NCBI GenBank assembly: GCA_963775015.1
Contig: CAVZHI010000001.1
Span: 1-64,000 of the forward strand
Direction: 5' to 3'
From: JAEMQF01 sp963775015
GTDB taxonomy: Bacteria; Pseudomonadota; Gammaproteobacteria; Burkholderiales; Burkholderiaceae_C
Length of the DNA stretch: 64,000 nucleotides
Part shown: piece by piece, positions 18,507 to 27,700 of the stretch
How the letters are laid out: every line of letters begins with the position of its first letter
Position numbering within the stretch: position 1 is the stretch's first letter
The notes under the pieces: generated by a model
What the model saw: the letters and a program-made list of their open reading frames with translations, nothing else
The model's database searches: none
Told to the model about the DNA's origin: nothing
Position numbers and translations under genes: made by a program

Positions 18507-21500
18507 CGACCGATCAAGCTGGCCACGCGGGCGCGCCAGCCGCTGGGTTTGGCGGGTTTCTCCAGGGGCTGGCGTGCGGCCGATTCGACCGTGGTCGCCA
18601 GCGCTGCCAGACTTTCGTGCACCAGGCTTCGAACCATGAGCCGAGTTCCGAGTTGCCGCTCGATTTCCTCGACCGCACGCATCGCGAGCATCGAGTGTCC
18701 TCCGAGTTCGAAGAAGTTGTCGGTCACGCTGACATGTTCGATGTCGAGCAGCCGCTGCCAGATCGCTGCAATCGCCTTTTCTGCCTCAGAGTGTGGTGTT
18801 GCAGCGGCTGCGTGGCGAGGCGACTCACCTTGCCCGGGCGCGGGAAGCGCGCCGCGATCGATTTTTCCGTTGGGCAACAACGGAATTGCATTGATGGAGA
18901 CGAAAAATTGCGGGAGCATGTAGTCGGGAAGTTTCTCCCGCAGATGCGAGCGCAGTGCTCCGGGCGCGGGCGGCTGCGCGCCGCAGACGACATAGGCCAC
19001 GATGCAGACATCGCCCGGCTTGTCTTCGCGCGTGATGACGACGCTGCGTTGCACGCTCGGGTGGGTGGCGAGGTTGGACTCGATCTCGCCGAGCTCGATG
19101 CGATAGCCGCGCACCTTGACCTGAAAGTCCAGGCGCCCCAGGTGCTCAAGCGTTCCGTCGCTGCGCCAGCGGCCGCGGTCGCCGGTCCGGTACAACTTTG
19201 CGCCGGGCGTGAACGGGTCGTCGACGAAGCGCTCCGCCGTCAGGTCGACGCGCCCGAGATAGCCAATCGCCACGCCCGGGCCGCCAATGCAAATCTCGCC
19301 CGCAGCGCCCTGTGGGCACAGTTGCATCCGCGCATCGAGGATGTATACGTGCGTATTGCTGATGGGGCGTCCGATCGATATGCCGCGCTCCGGATCTTCG
19401 ACCTTCCAACACGTGGACCACACGGTGGTCTCCGTCGGCCCGTACATGTTCCACAGTTCGGCGCCGCGATCGAGCAATTGCCGTGCAAGATCGACCGGAA
19501 GGCCTTCGCCGCCGATCAACGCCCTGAAGGGAGCACTCACGCGCCAGCCCGATTCGATGAGCATGCGCCAGGTCGATGGCGTGGCTTGCATTAGGTTGAC
19601 CGAATTCGATTCCAGAAGACCACGCAGGGCGCGCCCGTCCAACGCCTGTTCACGGCTGGCGAGCACGATCGTCGCGCCGACGCTCAGGGGCAGCAGCAAC
19701 TCCAGCACTGCGATATCGAAGCTCAAGGTCGTCACAGCGAGGACGCGGTCATTCGCGCCAAGTCCAGGAGCCCGCGCCATGCTGGCCAGGAAACTGACGA
19801 CGCCTCGGTGCGCCACCATCACACCCTTGGGCTCTCCCGTGGAACCCGAGGTGTAGATCACGTAGGCCGGGTCTTCGGGCCGTGCGTCGAGGGCCGGGTT
19901 CGCATCGGGAGGCAGCGGCGATTGCAACGCAATCGTCGAGCCAGCCCGATCCAGGAGAAGCTGCCGGTCACTCGGCCATTGCAGCGCCTGCGTCAGGCTT
20001 GATTCACTGATGAGCAACGCGAGCTGCGCGTCCTGCGCCATGTAGTGCAGGCGCTCGGCGGGGTAGGCGGGATCGAGCGGCACGTAGGCTGCCCCCGATT
20101 TCAGGATCGCCAACTGCGCCACGAGCATGGCGATGCCGCGCTCCAGGCACAGGCCGACCAACGCGCCGCGGCCAAGGCCCCGGCTGCGCAATTGGTTGGC
20201 GAGCCGGTTCGCTTTGGCGTCGAGTTCGGCATAGCGCAATTCCTGCGCGCCGAACACCACCGCCACCGAGTCCGGGCTGCGCTTCGCTTGAGCTTCGAAC
20301 AGGTGGTGCGTGCACTCCTGCTGCGGCCAATCCATCGCGGTACGGTTCCAATCGCGCAGGAGTTGCTGGCGCTCGGCGTGGCTCAACATCGGCAATGATC
20401 CGATGCGCTGGCTGGGGTCGGCCGCGATGCCTGCGAGCAGTGCCTGAAAGTGACCGGCGAAGCGGGCGACGGTACTGGCATCGAACAGATCGGTCGCGTA
20501 CTCGAGCGAGCCGCACAACACGCCGTCCGACTCCGTTATGGAGAGCATCAGATCGAAGATCGACGTCGACTTCGGCAGATCGATTCGACGCACCTCCAAC
20601 CCGTCCAGACTGAACTCTCCTTCGGGAGTGTTCTGCAACACGAACGCCACTTGGTAGAGAGGGTTTCGGCTCAGGTCGCGCGTCGGGCTGAGTTCGGCGA
20701 CGATCCGGTCAAAGGGCAGATCCTGATTCGCGAAGGCGTCGAGTGCTGTGTGGCGGACCCGGCTCAGCAGTTCACTGAAGCGTGGGTTGTCGCCTAGATC
20801 GGTGCGCATCACCAGTGTGTTGACGAAGTAACCGATCAAGGCCTGAAGCTCAAGTCGGTTCCGACCCGCGAGGGGAACGCCGAGCGCCATGTCCTGCTGG
20901 CCGCTGTGGCGCATTAGAAGGACCTTGAACGCGCTCAGCAGAATCATGAACAGCGTCGCTTCTTCGCGAAGCGCGAGGGCCTTGAGTTGCCCGAGTTGAC
21001 CCGCGTCGACTTCAAATCGAAACAGGCCAGCTCGCTGGCTCGGCTGCGCGGAGCGTGGCCGGTCGGTGGGCAATTCGAGGGGTTCGAGTCCCTTCAGCTT
21101 TTCGGTCCAATACCCGAGCTGGCTCTTCAGCGCGCCGCTGGCCAGTTGCTGCTGTTGCCACTGGGCGTAGTCGGCAAATTGAAAGGGCAGCGCGGGCAAC
21201 CCACTTGGGTCGCCGCCGGCGGCGTAGAGGAGTTCGAGCTCGCGCGCCAGCACGCCCATCGACCAGCCGTCAGAGACGATGTGGTGAACGACAAGGACCA
21301 GAACATGGTCGTCGCTCGTCAGGCGCAACAGATGCGTCCTGATCAGTGGCGCGCGGGTCAGGTCGAACGGCGCGTTGATCAATGCGGACACCGTTTTGTC
21401 GAGTGCGACTCTTCGCTCTGCAGCGTTGGTGCCGGCCACTGGGGTCGGGATCAGCAGCAGTTCGGCGGCCACCCGTTCAACCGGATGCACGACTTGAATC

Positions 21501-21841
21501 GCACCGCCATCGTGGCGCTCGAAACCGGTTCGCAGAACCTCGTGCCGCTCGACGAGTGCGTGCAGGCTGCGCTGCAGCGCGGCGACGTCGAGAACGCCAG
21601 TCAAACCGATAGCGCGCGAGATGTGGTACCCCGAGCTTTGGCCACCGACTTGATCCAGGAACCACAGGCCCTGTTGGGCTGAGGACAAGGGCAGCGTCGC
21701 GTCGGGTGACCGACGCTCGATCCGCGATTCAGCTTCGCGCTTCAGGCGTCGTAACTCCAGCAAGCGCTGTCGCGCTGCGCCGGTGTCGTTTGCCACCGGA
21801 TCTGCGACGCTCGATTCACCTTCGTCGTGCGGCTGCTTCAT
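18503..21841 (-). CDS. Single-module nonribosomal peptide synthetase (C-A-PCP), glycine-like code
   Basis: A 1112-residue NRPS module. Condensation domain: about residues 50-480, with intact VHHIVSDGWSMG (about 185). Adenylation domain: about 510-1010, with YTSGSTGEPKG (A3, about 660), FDIAVLEL (A4), NMYGPTETT (A5, about 797), YRTGDRGRW (A7) and NGKIDR (A10). Carrier domain Ser lies in ELGGHSMLA (about 1049). Reading the ten pocket positions against GrsA gives D-I-L-Q-L-G-M-V-W-K, close to published glycine codes. There is no thioesterase, reductase or epimerase domain. Its start overlaps the upstream acyl-ligase stop by 4 bp, so the ligase-bound acyl group is the likely donor for condensation. 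Confidence 0.93.
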   Translation of the reverse strand: MKQPHDEGESSVADPVANDTGAARQRLLELRRLKREAESRIERRSPDATLPLSSAQQGLWFLDQVGGQSSGYHISRAIGLTGVLDVAALQRSLHALVERHEVLRTGFERHDGGAIQVVHPVERVAAELLLIPTPVAGTNAAERRVALDKTVSALINAPFDLTRAPLIRTHLLRLTSDDHVLVLVVHHIVSDGWSMGVLARELELLYAAGGDPSGLPALPFQFADYAQWQQQQLASGALKSQLGYWTEKLKGLEPLELPTDRPRSAQPSQRAGLFRFEVDAGQLGQLKALALREEATLFMILLSAFKVLLMRHSGQQDMALGVPLAGRNRLELQALIGYFVNTLVMRTDLGDNPRFSELLSRVRHTALDAFANQDLPFDRIVAELSPTRDLSRNPLYQVAFVLQNTPEGEFSLDGLEVRRIDLPKSTSIFDLMLSITESDGVLCGSLEYATDLFDASTVARFAGHFQALLAGIAADPSQRIGSLPMLSHAERQQLLRDWNRTAMDWPQQECTHHLFEAQAKRSPDSVAVVFGAQELRYAELDAKANRLANQLRSRGLGRGALVGLCLERGIAMLVAQLAILKSGAAYVPLDPAYPAERLHYMAQDAQLALLISESSLTQALQWPSDRQLLLDRAGSTIALQSPLPPDANPALDARPEDPAYVIYTSGSTGEPKGVMVAHRGVVSFLASMARAPGLGANDRVLAVTTLSFDIAVLELLLPLSVGATIVLASREQALDGRALRGLLESNSVNLMQATPSTWRMLIESGWRVSAPFRALIGGEGLPVDLARQLLDRGAELWNMYGPTETTVWSTCWKVEDPERGISIGRPISNTHVYILDARMQLCPQGAAGEICIGGPGVAIGYLGRVDLTAERFVDDPFTPGAKLYRTGDRGRWRSDGTLEHLGRLDFQVKVRGYRIELGEIESNLATHPSVQRSVVITREDKPGDVCIVAYVVCGAQPPAPGALRSHLREKLPDYMLPQFFVSINAIPLLPNGKIDRGALPAPGQGESPRHAAAATPHSEAEKAIAAIWQRLLDIEHVSVTDNFFELGGHSMLAMRAVEEIERQLGTRLMVRSLVHESLAALATTVESAARQPLEKPAKPSGWRARVASLIGR

Positions 21842-23841
21842 CGCTCGCCTCCGCGCGGGAGCCCATCTCGGCGGGCAGGAATCGCGCCGCCGGGCTTCGA
21901 ATCAAGCTCTTCCTGCGCCAGCAGGCGCAGAACCACTTCGTCAGTCATCGCCGCAATCTCCGCTTCAGCTTGCCGTTCCTCGATCTGCACCTGGGACTTG
22001 ACCGCGACCAGCCGGGTCGCCAGGTCTGCGACCGTCGGATGCAAAAACAAGGTGGTAGCGGCCAAGGTCACGCCATGATCGTGGTTGATTCGCACCACGG
22101 CGCGACTGCCGCTGAGCGAATCGCCGCCGAGTGCAAAAAAGTTGTCATGCACGCCGACCCGATCCTGCCTCAGGACGTCCCGGAACACCGTCGCGATCGA
22201 GGCTTCGGTCGGGTCGCGAGGTTCGACATGTGCGCTGCGCACCTGATCGGCGATCTGAGCAAATAACCTGTTGCGCTGGATCTTCCCGTTGGCGCCCTTC
22301 GGAATTCCGTCTGCGAAGACGATCGACGACGGTATTTTCGACGGGGTAAGGCGCGCGAACAGGAATTGGCGCAACTCCGATTCGTCAACCGCGTGTCCTG
22401 GCTTGCGCACGACCGCGGCAACCAAGTCCTCGCCGAGCGTTGGGTGGGGAATGCCGTAGGCCACGGCTTCGACCACGGCCGGGTGTTCGAGCAGGGCGTC
22501 GTCAACCTCGCGCGGAAGCACCTTTTCGCCGCCGCGATTCACGACATCGCTGGTCCGTCCCGTGATGTAGACGTATCCGTCGGCGTCCTGACGCCCGATA
22601 TCGCCCGTCTGGAACCAACCATCTGCAAATGCCGTCTCATTGGCGGCGTGATGGCCCTCGTAGCCGCGGATCACCTGATCGCCACGAATCATGATCAAGC
22701 CTTCGGCGCCCGCTGCGCAGGATCTTCCCGCTTCATCGACGATCTGAAGCTGGATCCGGGTCGGCAGCCCGACAGAACCGACACGCCGCTCTCCCGGTGG
22801 CAACGGATTGATGCAGATGTCCGAACATTCCGTCATGCCGTAGGACTCGATGACCGGTGTATGCAGCAGCGATTCGAGTTGCAGCAAGGTCGCGGGCGGC
22901 AACGCGGAGGACGTTGATCGAATAAAGCGTAGGTGGTGGCGCAGCTCCTCCCTGCCCCGCGATAGACATACACCGACAATGCCTTGTTGGACCGTCGGCG
23001 ACGCGGTGTACCAGGTCGGCTGGAGGCTGTGCAGCCAGTCGATGAAGCTTTCGGTCTGAAATGCAGGTGCGCAAATGACGCTGCTGCCCGCAAAAAGCGA
23101 CGTGAGGAGCGCGCCTCGCACCCCTTGGCTGTGGAACAGGGGGCTGACGTTAAGACAGCGGTCCGTCCGGCGCAGGTCGAGCCGATCCACCAGGTGGGCA
23201 GCGGACTCCACCAGACTGGCTTGCGTCAGCGCGACGAGCTTTGGCCAGGCGGAGGTTCCGGAAGTAAGCAGCAGCAACGCCACGTCGTGTGGAGTGGCTG
23301 GCTCGCTGCCGTCCGGAGCCGGCGCGCGTAATGCACCGAAGGAATCCAGCCCGAGCGCGCCGGCGACCCCTCCTCGGGCCGGCTCAATCCTGATCAGCGG
23401 GATCCCGGCTGTTCGTGCGGCGGCTTCGACCGCAGGATGAGTGTCCGCACCGCAAACCACGCAACTCAGCACGGCCTCTTGAATTGCGCGCAGCAATTCG
23501 TTCTGCCGCGAATCTGGATTCAGCGGCATGCATGTGGCGGACGCCGCAATTCCCAACAGCGCGCTGGCCAGTTCAGGGCCGTTGCCCATCAACAAGCCGA
23601 CACGATCGGCCCGGCGAACTTGCCGCTCACGCAGCATGGCGCCCAGCGTGCAAGTTTGCCGCCACAACTCGCCGTACGTCATTGGTGTGCGCCCCGGCGC
23701 GAGCAACGCGAGTGACTCCGGATTCAGCATGGCGTGCCGGTGCAGGATTCCAGAAATCGTCGTGCTGGGGCCGAGTGACTCCGAGGGCGTCTCCGGGGTG
23801 ATCCCTCCGAGGACAGAGTCAAATGTGTTCGATGGCGACAT
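21838..23841 (-). CDS. Acyl-AMP ligase with C-terminal carrier domain (NRPS loading protein)
   Basis: A 667-residue adenylate-forming enzyme. The ATP motif LLTSGTSAWPKLVAL (about residue 192), ESYGMTECSD (about 333), FQTGDIGRQD and catalytic Lys in NGKIQR (about 519) are present. RGGEKVLPREVDDALLEHP and GIPHPTLGEDLVAAVV are typical of the Pcs60/AAE3-like ligases used as loading modules. A carrier domain follows (FFALGGDSLSG, Ser about 574), then a short acidic C-terminal helix (AAMTDEVVLRLLAQEE) of the kind that ends NRPS subunits. Start 23841 (MSPSNTFD) is preferred; an in-frame ATG at 23946 is possible. Acid substrate unknown. Confidence 0.88.
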   Translation of the reverse strand: MSPSNTFDSVLGGITPETPSESLGPSTTISGILHRHAMLNPESLALLAPGRTPMTYGELWRQTCTLGAMLRERQVRRADRVGLLMGNGPELASALLGIAASATCMPLNPDSRQNELLRAIQEAVLSCVVCGADTHPAVEAAARTAGIPLIRIEPARGGVAGALGLDSFGALRAPAPDGSEPATPHDVALLLLTSGTSAWPKLVALTQASLVESAAHLVDRLDLRRTDRCLNVSPLFHSQGVRGALLTSLFAGSSVICAPAFQTESFIDWLHSLQPTWYTASPTVQQGIVGVCLSRGREELRHHLRFIRSTSSALPPATLLQLESLLHTPVIESYGMTECSDICINPLPPGERRVGSVGLPTRIQLQIVDEAGRSCAAGAEGLIMIRGDQVIRGYEGHHAANETAFADGWFQTGDIGRQDADGYVYITGRTSDVVNRGGEKVLPREVDDALLEHPAVVEAVAYGIPHPTLGEDLVAAVVRKPGHAVDESELRQFLFARLTPSKIPSSIVFADGIPKGANGKIQRNRLFAQIADQVRSAHVEPRDPTEASIATVFRDVLRQDRVGVHDNFFALGGDSLSGSRAVVRINHDHGVTLAATTLFLHPTVADLATRLVAVKSQVQIEERQAEAEIAAMTDEVVLRLLAQEELDSKPGGAIPARRDGLPRGGER

Positions 23842-24143
23842 GATGGGGTGGGGTGATCGCCGGCTCTGATCCAGCGCGCACTCCTGCCGATTGCCGAGGG
23901 CTCCCGGCTGCGCAGCGGCAGTTCTGAGTGAGTTGTCGATTCGCACTTGGGCAGCCTACCAGAGGCAAAGCACCACGATGTCGCGACGATGAAGCGTCAA
24001 ATTTCCGACGTCATTGTCGTCGCAGGGTGCGTCAAAACTTGGGCCTGTCTCACGGCAGATCGTGAACTTCTAGGCTCGTGGGCGTGGCAAGCGCGGCGAA
24101 CTTGCTGGCCGACGGCGGCGGCAAAGAAGCCATTTGTCGTGCG

Positions 24144-25205
24144 TCAGGGCTGCGGGGGTCCGGGTTGTCTGTTGCGGCGCAGAAGCGACAAGAGGGACGG
24201 CGGTGCGAGGGCCTTGAACAGAATTCGAGGGGCGCGTCCGGACCAGGTCCGATAGCGGAACACGCTCGTCGCCAACAACCGAAGTGCTTCGACCCGGCTT
24301 GTTTCGACCCTGGCGTTCGCAGCCGAAGCGTAGAGGTTGCCGAAACGCTCGCGAAAACGCGCTGGGGCGCGTTCGCTCAAGCCGGGGTCGCGCGCGCAAA
24401 TGAGGTGCGCTACTTGCAGTGCATCGGTCAGCGCGCGATCGCTCGAAGATATCTGGGTCGAGGACAAACGGTATCGAAGCAGCGGCCGATCGATGAAGCC
24501 GACGGCGCCGACCCGAGCCACCTTGACGAGCCAGTTCCAATCGCCGTTGCTGCGGATTGCAGGGTCGAACAAGCCGACGACGTCGAGGACGCTGCGGCGA
24601 AACAGCACGGTGGGTGGGTGCACGAAGTTGCCCAGCGCGATCTCTTCGTAGATGTGGCCGAAATAAGTAGGAACGATGACTGCGTCGGTCGGCGCCGTCG
24701 GCAGACAGTCGCTGATGTCGAGTTGACCTCGGCTCGCATAGCGCGCGGCCACGCCGCCCGCAGCAGCGCTGCACCGGCTGTAGTAGGTGGCCCCGTAGCT
24801 GCTGGCAACTGGCCCTGCCGAACTGAAGGCGCTGAAGTCCGAACCACACAGCACCAGCTGCGGTTGCTCGCCGAGAAACTTGACCTGAGCGGCGATGCGT
24901 TCAGGCTCGCAAAGATCGTCATGGTCCATGAGGGCGATGAATTCGCCCTGTGCGGCCTCGACTCCCGTATTGCGCGCGACGGCGATACCTCGATTCGGTT
25001 GTCGAATCGCACGAATCGACGATCCAAATGACTGCAGCACGTCCCAAGTGGCGTCGGTCGAGCCATCGTCAACGACGATGATCTCCAGGTTCGAATGCGT
25101 TTGCGCCAACACACTACGCACCGCGTGTGCCACCGTGTCCTGCCCGTTGTAGACCGGAATTGCGACGCTGACCAGCGGCATTCGATCGCGAGTTGGTGTT
25201 TCCAT
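24144..25205 (-). CDS. Glycosyltransferase family 2
   Basis: A 353-residue GT-A glycosyltransferase using a nucleotide-sugar donor. VSVAIPVYNGQDTVAHAV opens the protein, VDDGSTDATW gives the first Asp pair, and MDHDDLCEPERI (about residues 90-101) is the metal-binding DXD-like motif. PPTVLFRRSVLDVVGLFDPA and GDWNWLVKVARVG are the usual acceptor-loop features. It is not membrane-anchored by any clear segment. Start 25205 (METPTRDRMPLV) is chosen over an upstream codon at 25235. It probably adds a sugar to the lipid-linked EPS repeat unit; the donor cannot be predicted. Confidence 0.9.
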   Translation of the reverse strand: METPTRDRMPLVSVAIPVYNGQDTVAHAVRSVLAQTHSNLEIIVVDDGSTDATWDVLQSFGSSIRAIRQPNRGIAVARNTGVEAAQGEFIALMDHDDLCEPERIAAQVKFLGEQPQLVLCGSDFSAFSSAGPVASSYGATYYSRCSAAAGGVAARYASRGQLDISDCLPTAPTDAVIVPTYFGHIYEEIALGNFVHPPTVLFRRSVLDVVGLFDPAIRSNGDWNWLVKVARVGAVGFIDRPLLRYRLSSTQISSSDRALTDALQVAHLICARDPGLSERAPARFRERFGNLYASAANARVETSRVEALRLLATSVFRYRTWSGRAPRILFKALAPPSLLSLLRRNRQPGPPQP

Positions 25206-25253
25206 CGGCTTCAATTCTCGCATCCGTGCCGCCACACGAGTGCGCGCACGGCG

Positions 25254-26468
25254 TCAGCGCAGGCGCAACTTTTTGGCCAGCAGGCCGCCTGCCACGCTCA
25301 GCGCGGGACGTGGATCGGTCAGGCTCAGGTTTTGGCAGACGATCCCCGGCCGAAGCAAACTCCGCAGATAGGCAACCGTGCTCCACTCGCCCAGGCGCCG
25401 GTACTGGACGAACGCCAGGAAGTCTTTTACGCCATTCACATAGAACACCCCGGTGCGCCGCGCCGGCGGCACTGCGGGCGGCAGGCCGCACGCGTCACGG
25501 TAGGCGATCCACGGCAGGTTCACGCCCGAACGCGCGGCAAGGATGTTCCACTGACTGACCCGCGGGTTGATCTCCAGCAACTTGTAGGCGCCGGTGCGGC
25601 TGCTGCGCTTGAAGTTGATGTTGGCAATGCCCCGGTAGTCGAGCTTGCGAAGAATGCCGAGCGCCAGTTGCTCCAACTCCGGGACGTTCAAGCTTTCGAC
25701 ATAGCAGCCGCTGCCGGCGTGGGGCGGAAAGATGCGCCACTTTCGGCCACAGTAGGTCGCGCGGGGTTGACCGTCGCGATCGATGTAGGCGTGCACGTCG
25801 TAGTGCTCTTCGTCGCCGCCGGGAACGTATTCTTGAATCAGCAATTGCAGGCCATGCGGCGCGACGGCCCGGGCCACGCGCAGCAGGCCGGCCTTGTCTT
25901 CGATCAGCAGCGCCTTGGCGCAGGCAATGTCGGGCGGAATCCCGTCGTGCTTCCAGGCGACGGCGTGCGAGGGCTTCACGATGAGCGGATATTCCGTATG
26001 GTCCGCCACGCCATCGACTTCGGCCAGGGTCGACGGCGTATAGGTGCGAGGAACCGGCAGATCCAGCTTTGTCGCAAGAAGGCTGAACCGGCACTTGTCC
26101 ATGAGTTCGTCGACGAGTGCGGCAGGTGCCAACGTGGAGCGCGCCACCGTCTGCAATCGAGCCGCGAGCCGGTTCAGGGCGCAAAGATCGGGATCGGCCG
26201 ATGGAAACACGACCGGCGGAGTCCCGTAGCGCATACGGATTCCCCGCAAGGCCTCGAACAACGGCTCGGATTCAGCGGCAAACGGGGGCAGGCGAATGAA
26301 CTCGCGGCAGTACCGGGAGACTCTCGATGGGGGATCTGAATAGTCGCTCATGACGATGACAGGTACGCCTTGATCGCCGAGCGAGCGCACCACGTTCAGG
26401 TCACCCTCCGGCGCCCCGTCGCATGAAAGCACAACCGCCGGGACTTCCACTTCAGCGCGAGGTGTCAT
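25254..26468 (-). CDS. ATP-grasp carboxylate-amine ligase-like protein
   Basis: A 404-residue ATP-grasp protein, resembling enzymes that form amide bonds between a carboxylate and an amine through an acyl-phosphate. PLIVKPSHAVAWKHDG (about residues 153-168), LLIQEYVPGGDEEHYDVHAYID and YKLLEINPRVSQWN (Mg-binding Glu and Asn, about 290-303) are clear. The N-terminal Rossmann-like part (VVRSLGDQGVPVIVMSDYSDPPS) resembles predicted ATP-grasp enzymes of polysaccharide loci. Its ATG overlaps the upstream acyltransferase stop by 4 bp (26465-26468), so the two are translationally coupled. A role in attaching an amino acid to a sugar acid is an inference. Confidence 0.85.
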   Translation of the reverse strand: MTPRAEVEVPAVVLSCDGAPEGDLNVVRSLGDQGVPVIVMSDYSDPPSRVSRYCREFIRLPPFAAESEPLFEALRGIRMRYGTPPVVFPSADPDLCALNRLAARLQTVARSTLAPAALVDELMDKCRFSLLATKLDLPVPRTYTPSTLAEVDGVADHTEYPLIVKPSHAVAWKHDGIPPDIACAKALLIEDKAGLLRVARAVAPHGLQLLIQEYVPGGDEEHYDVHAYIDRDGQPRATYCGRKWRIFPPHAGSGCYVESLNVPELEQLALGILRKLDYRGIANINFKRSSRTGAYKLLEINPRVSQWNILAARSGVNLPWIAYRDACGLPPAVPPARRTGVFYVNGVKDFLAFVQYRRLGEWSTVAYLRSLLRPGIVCQNLSLTDPRPALSVAGGLLAKKLRLR

Positions 26469-27700
26469 CCATGTCCCGGACACTGGGTAGGGTCGTTCGC
26501 GCCGCCGATGGCACGCCGCAAGCCCTGCATGCCGGAATTGATTGCGCGAACCGACTCGGTGATGCGCCAAAGCATGCGCCCGGCTCGCCCGAGAGGCAAG
26601 ACCAGCGAGCTCAGCTGACGCCGCGCCGGCCACAGCGCCTCGATGAACGAACCCGGTGCGGCACCGCTGTCGATGTAGCGAAGATCGGCGCAGACATCGG
26701 GCGCGTTTTGTACCAGGTCCATCTCGTTGAGGATGCCCACTCCGTACTTGCGCAAGTCATTGTCCCAGCCAACCTTGAAGGCAAAGCCGATGTCGCCTGA
26801 AATGAGATTGCTCGTCGACGCCACCACGCGATCGTCTACTTTGAGTTCGGTGAACCAGGCCCTGCCCTCAGCGGCAAAGCGCGTCGTCATGTCCTGAAAA
26901 AAGGCTTCGTGCGCAGGGTTGGATCGCAGCGATGTGCCGTCTTCGGCCTTCCACCCGCCATGTTCCAGTCGCAAGAACGTTTCGATCGGTACGGCGGGAT
27001 CCCGCGGACGTATCGACTGCCAACGCAGACTGCCTTCGGTGGCCAGTTTGCGGCGCTGCCGAGCGGTCTCCTTGGCCTTCGATCCCATGGCAAGTTTCAA
27101 TGCCTCGGGCCCCGCTTGATTTGGAACGAGCACGGCACGACTGCGCGCCCCGATTTCACGGACGCCAGACCCGTGGCGCCCTGCCCAGGCGCGCACGAGC
27201 GTCGCGATCGGGCCGGCGGCCTCAATGCACGGGAGTACGAACGCCATCCCCTTGGCGCGCGCGCGCAGTGCGTGATCCAGAATTCGCTCGAGCGCTTGCG
27301 CGGCGTGCTCCGGATCGAGCAGGGGCGCGGACAAGAACGAATGCTCAGAGCGATACACCGCGACATGTGGAAACGGACACAGCTTGGTCCATTGATGCAG
27401 GACAATGGCGCAAGCACCGATCAGCCGAGTGCCGTCACGAGCATCCTGATGCTGAACCAGCCAGATTTCCGAGCACGCGCCGGGGTCGAGAAAGCGCAGC
27501 GCTGGTAGCACGAAGTGCGGCGACATATAGGCGTTGGCCTCGATCGCACGCGCTTCCAGGGCCGACCAAGCCGCAATATCGGCGTGAGTCACCTGCGCCG
27601 CACTCAACACGCGAAGTTCAACGTTTCCTTGAACGCCCGTCGATGTGGCAAACGGCGCCGCTTGTGCAGTCCAAGACTCTCTGTATACGCGCGTGTTCAT
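26465..27700 (-). CDS. FemAB/CelD-like GNAT-fold acyltransferase (A)
   Basis: A 411-residue protein of the CelD/BcsL and FemAB-like group. The N-terminal part has ISLEARAIEANAYMSPHFVLPALRFL-type sequence; the C-terminal GNAT half carries MGSKAKETARQRRKLATEG (about 205-223), FLRLEHGGWKAEDGTSL (about 245-262), and GFAFKVGWDNDLRKYGVGILNEMDLVQ (about 320-346). FemAB members add amino acids from aminoacyl-tRNA and CelD-like ones probably add acyl groups. It is the first gene of the minus-strand set and faces the EPS operon across a 387-bp gap. One of three such proteins in the window. Confidence 0.85.
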   Translation of the reverse strand: MNTRVYRESWTAQAAPFATSTGVQGNVELRVLSAAQVTHADIAAWSALEARAIEANAYMSPHFVLPALRFLDPGACSEIWLVQHQDARDGTRLIGACAIVLHQWTKLCPFPHVAVYRSEHSFLSAPLLDPEHAAQALERILDHALRARAKGMAFVLPCIEAAGPIATLVRAWAGRHGSGVREIGARSRAVLVPNQAGPEALKLAMGSKAKETARQRRKLATEGSLRWQSIRPRDPAVPIETFLRLEHGGWKAEDGTSLRSNPAHEAFFQDMTTRFAAEGRAWFTELKVDDRVVASTSNLISGDIGFAFKVGWDNDLRKYGVGILNEMDLVQNAPDVCADLRYIDSGAAPGSFIEALWPARRQLSSLVLPLGRAGRMLWRITESVRAINSGMQGLRRAIGGANDPTQCPGHG

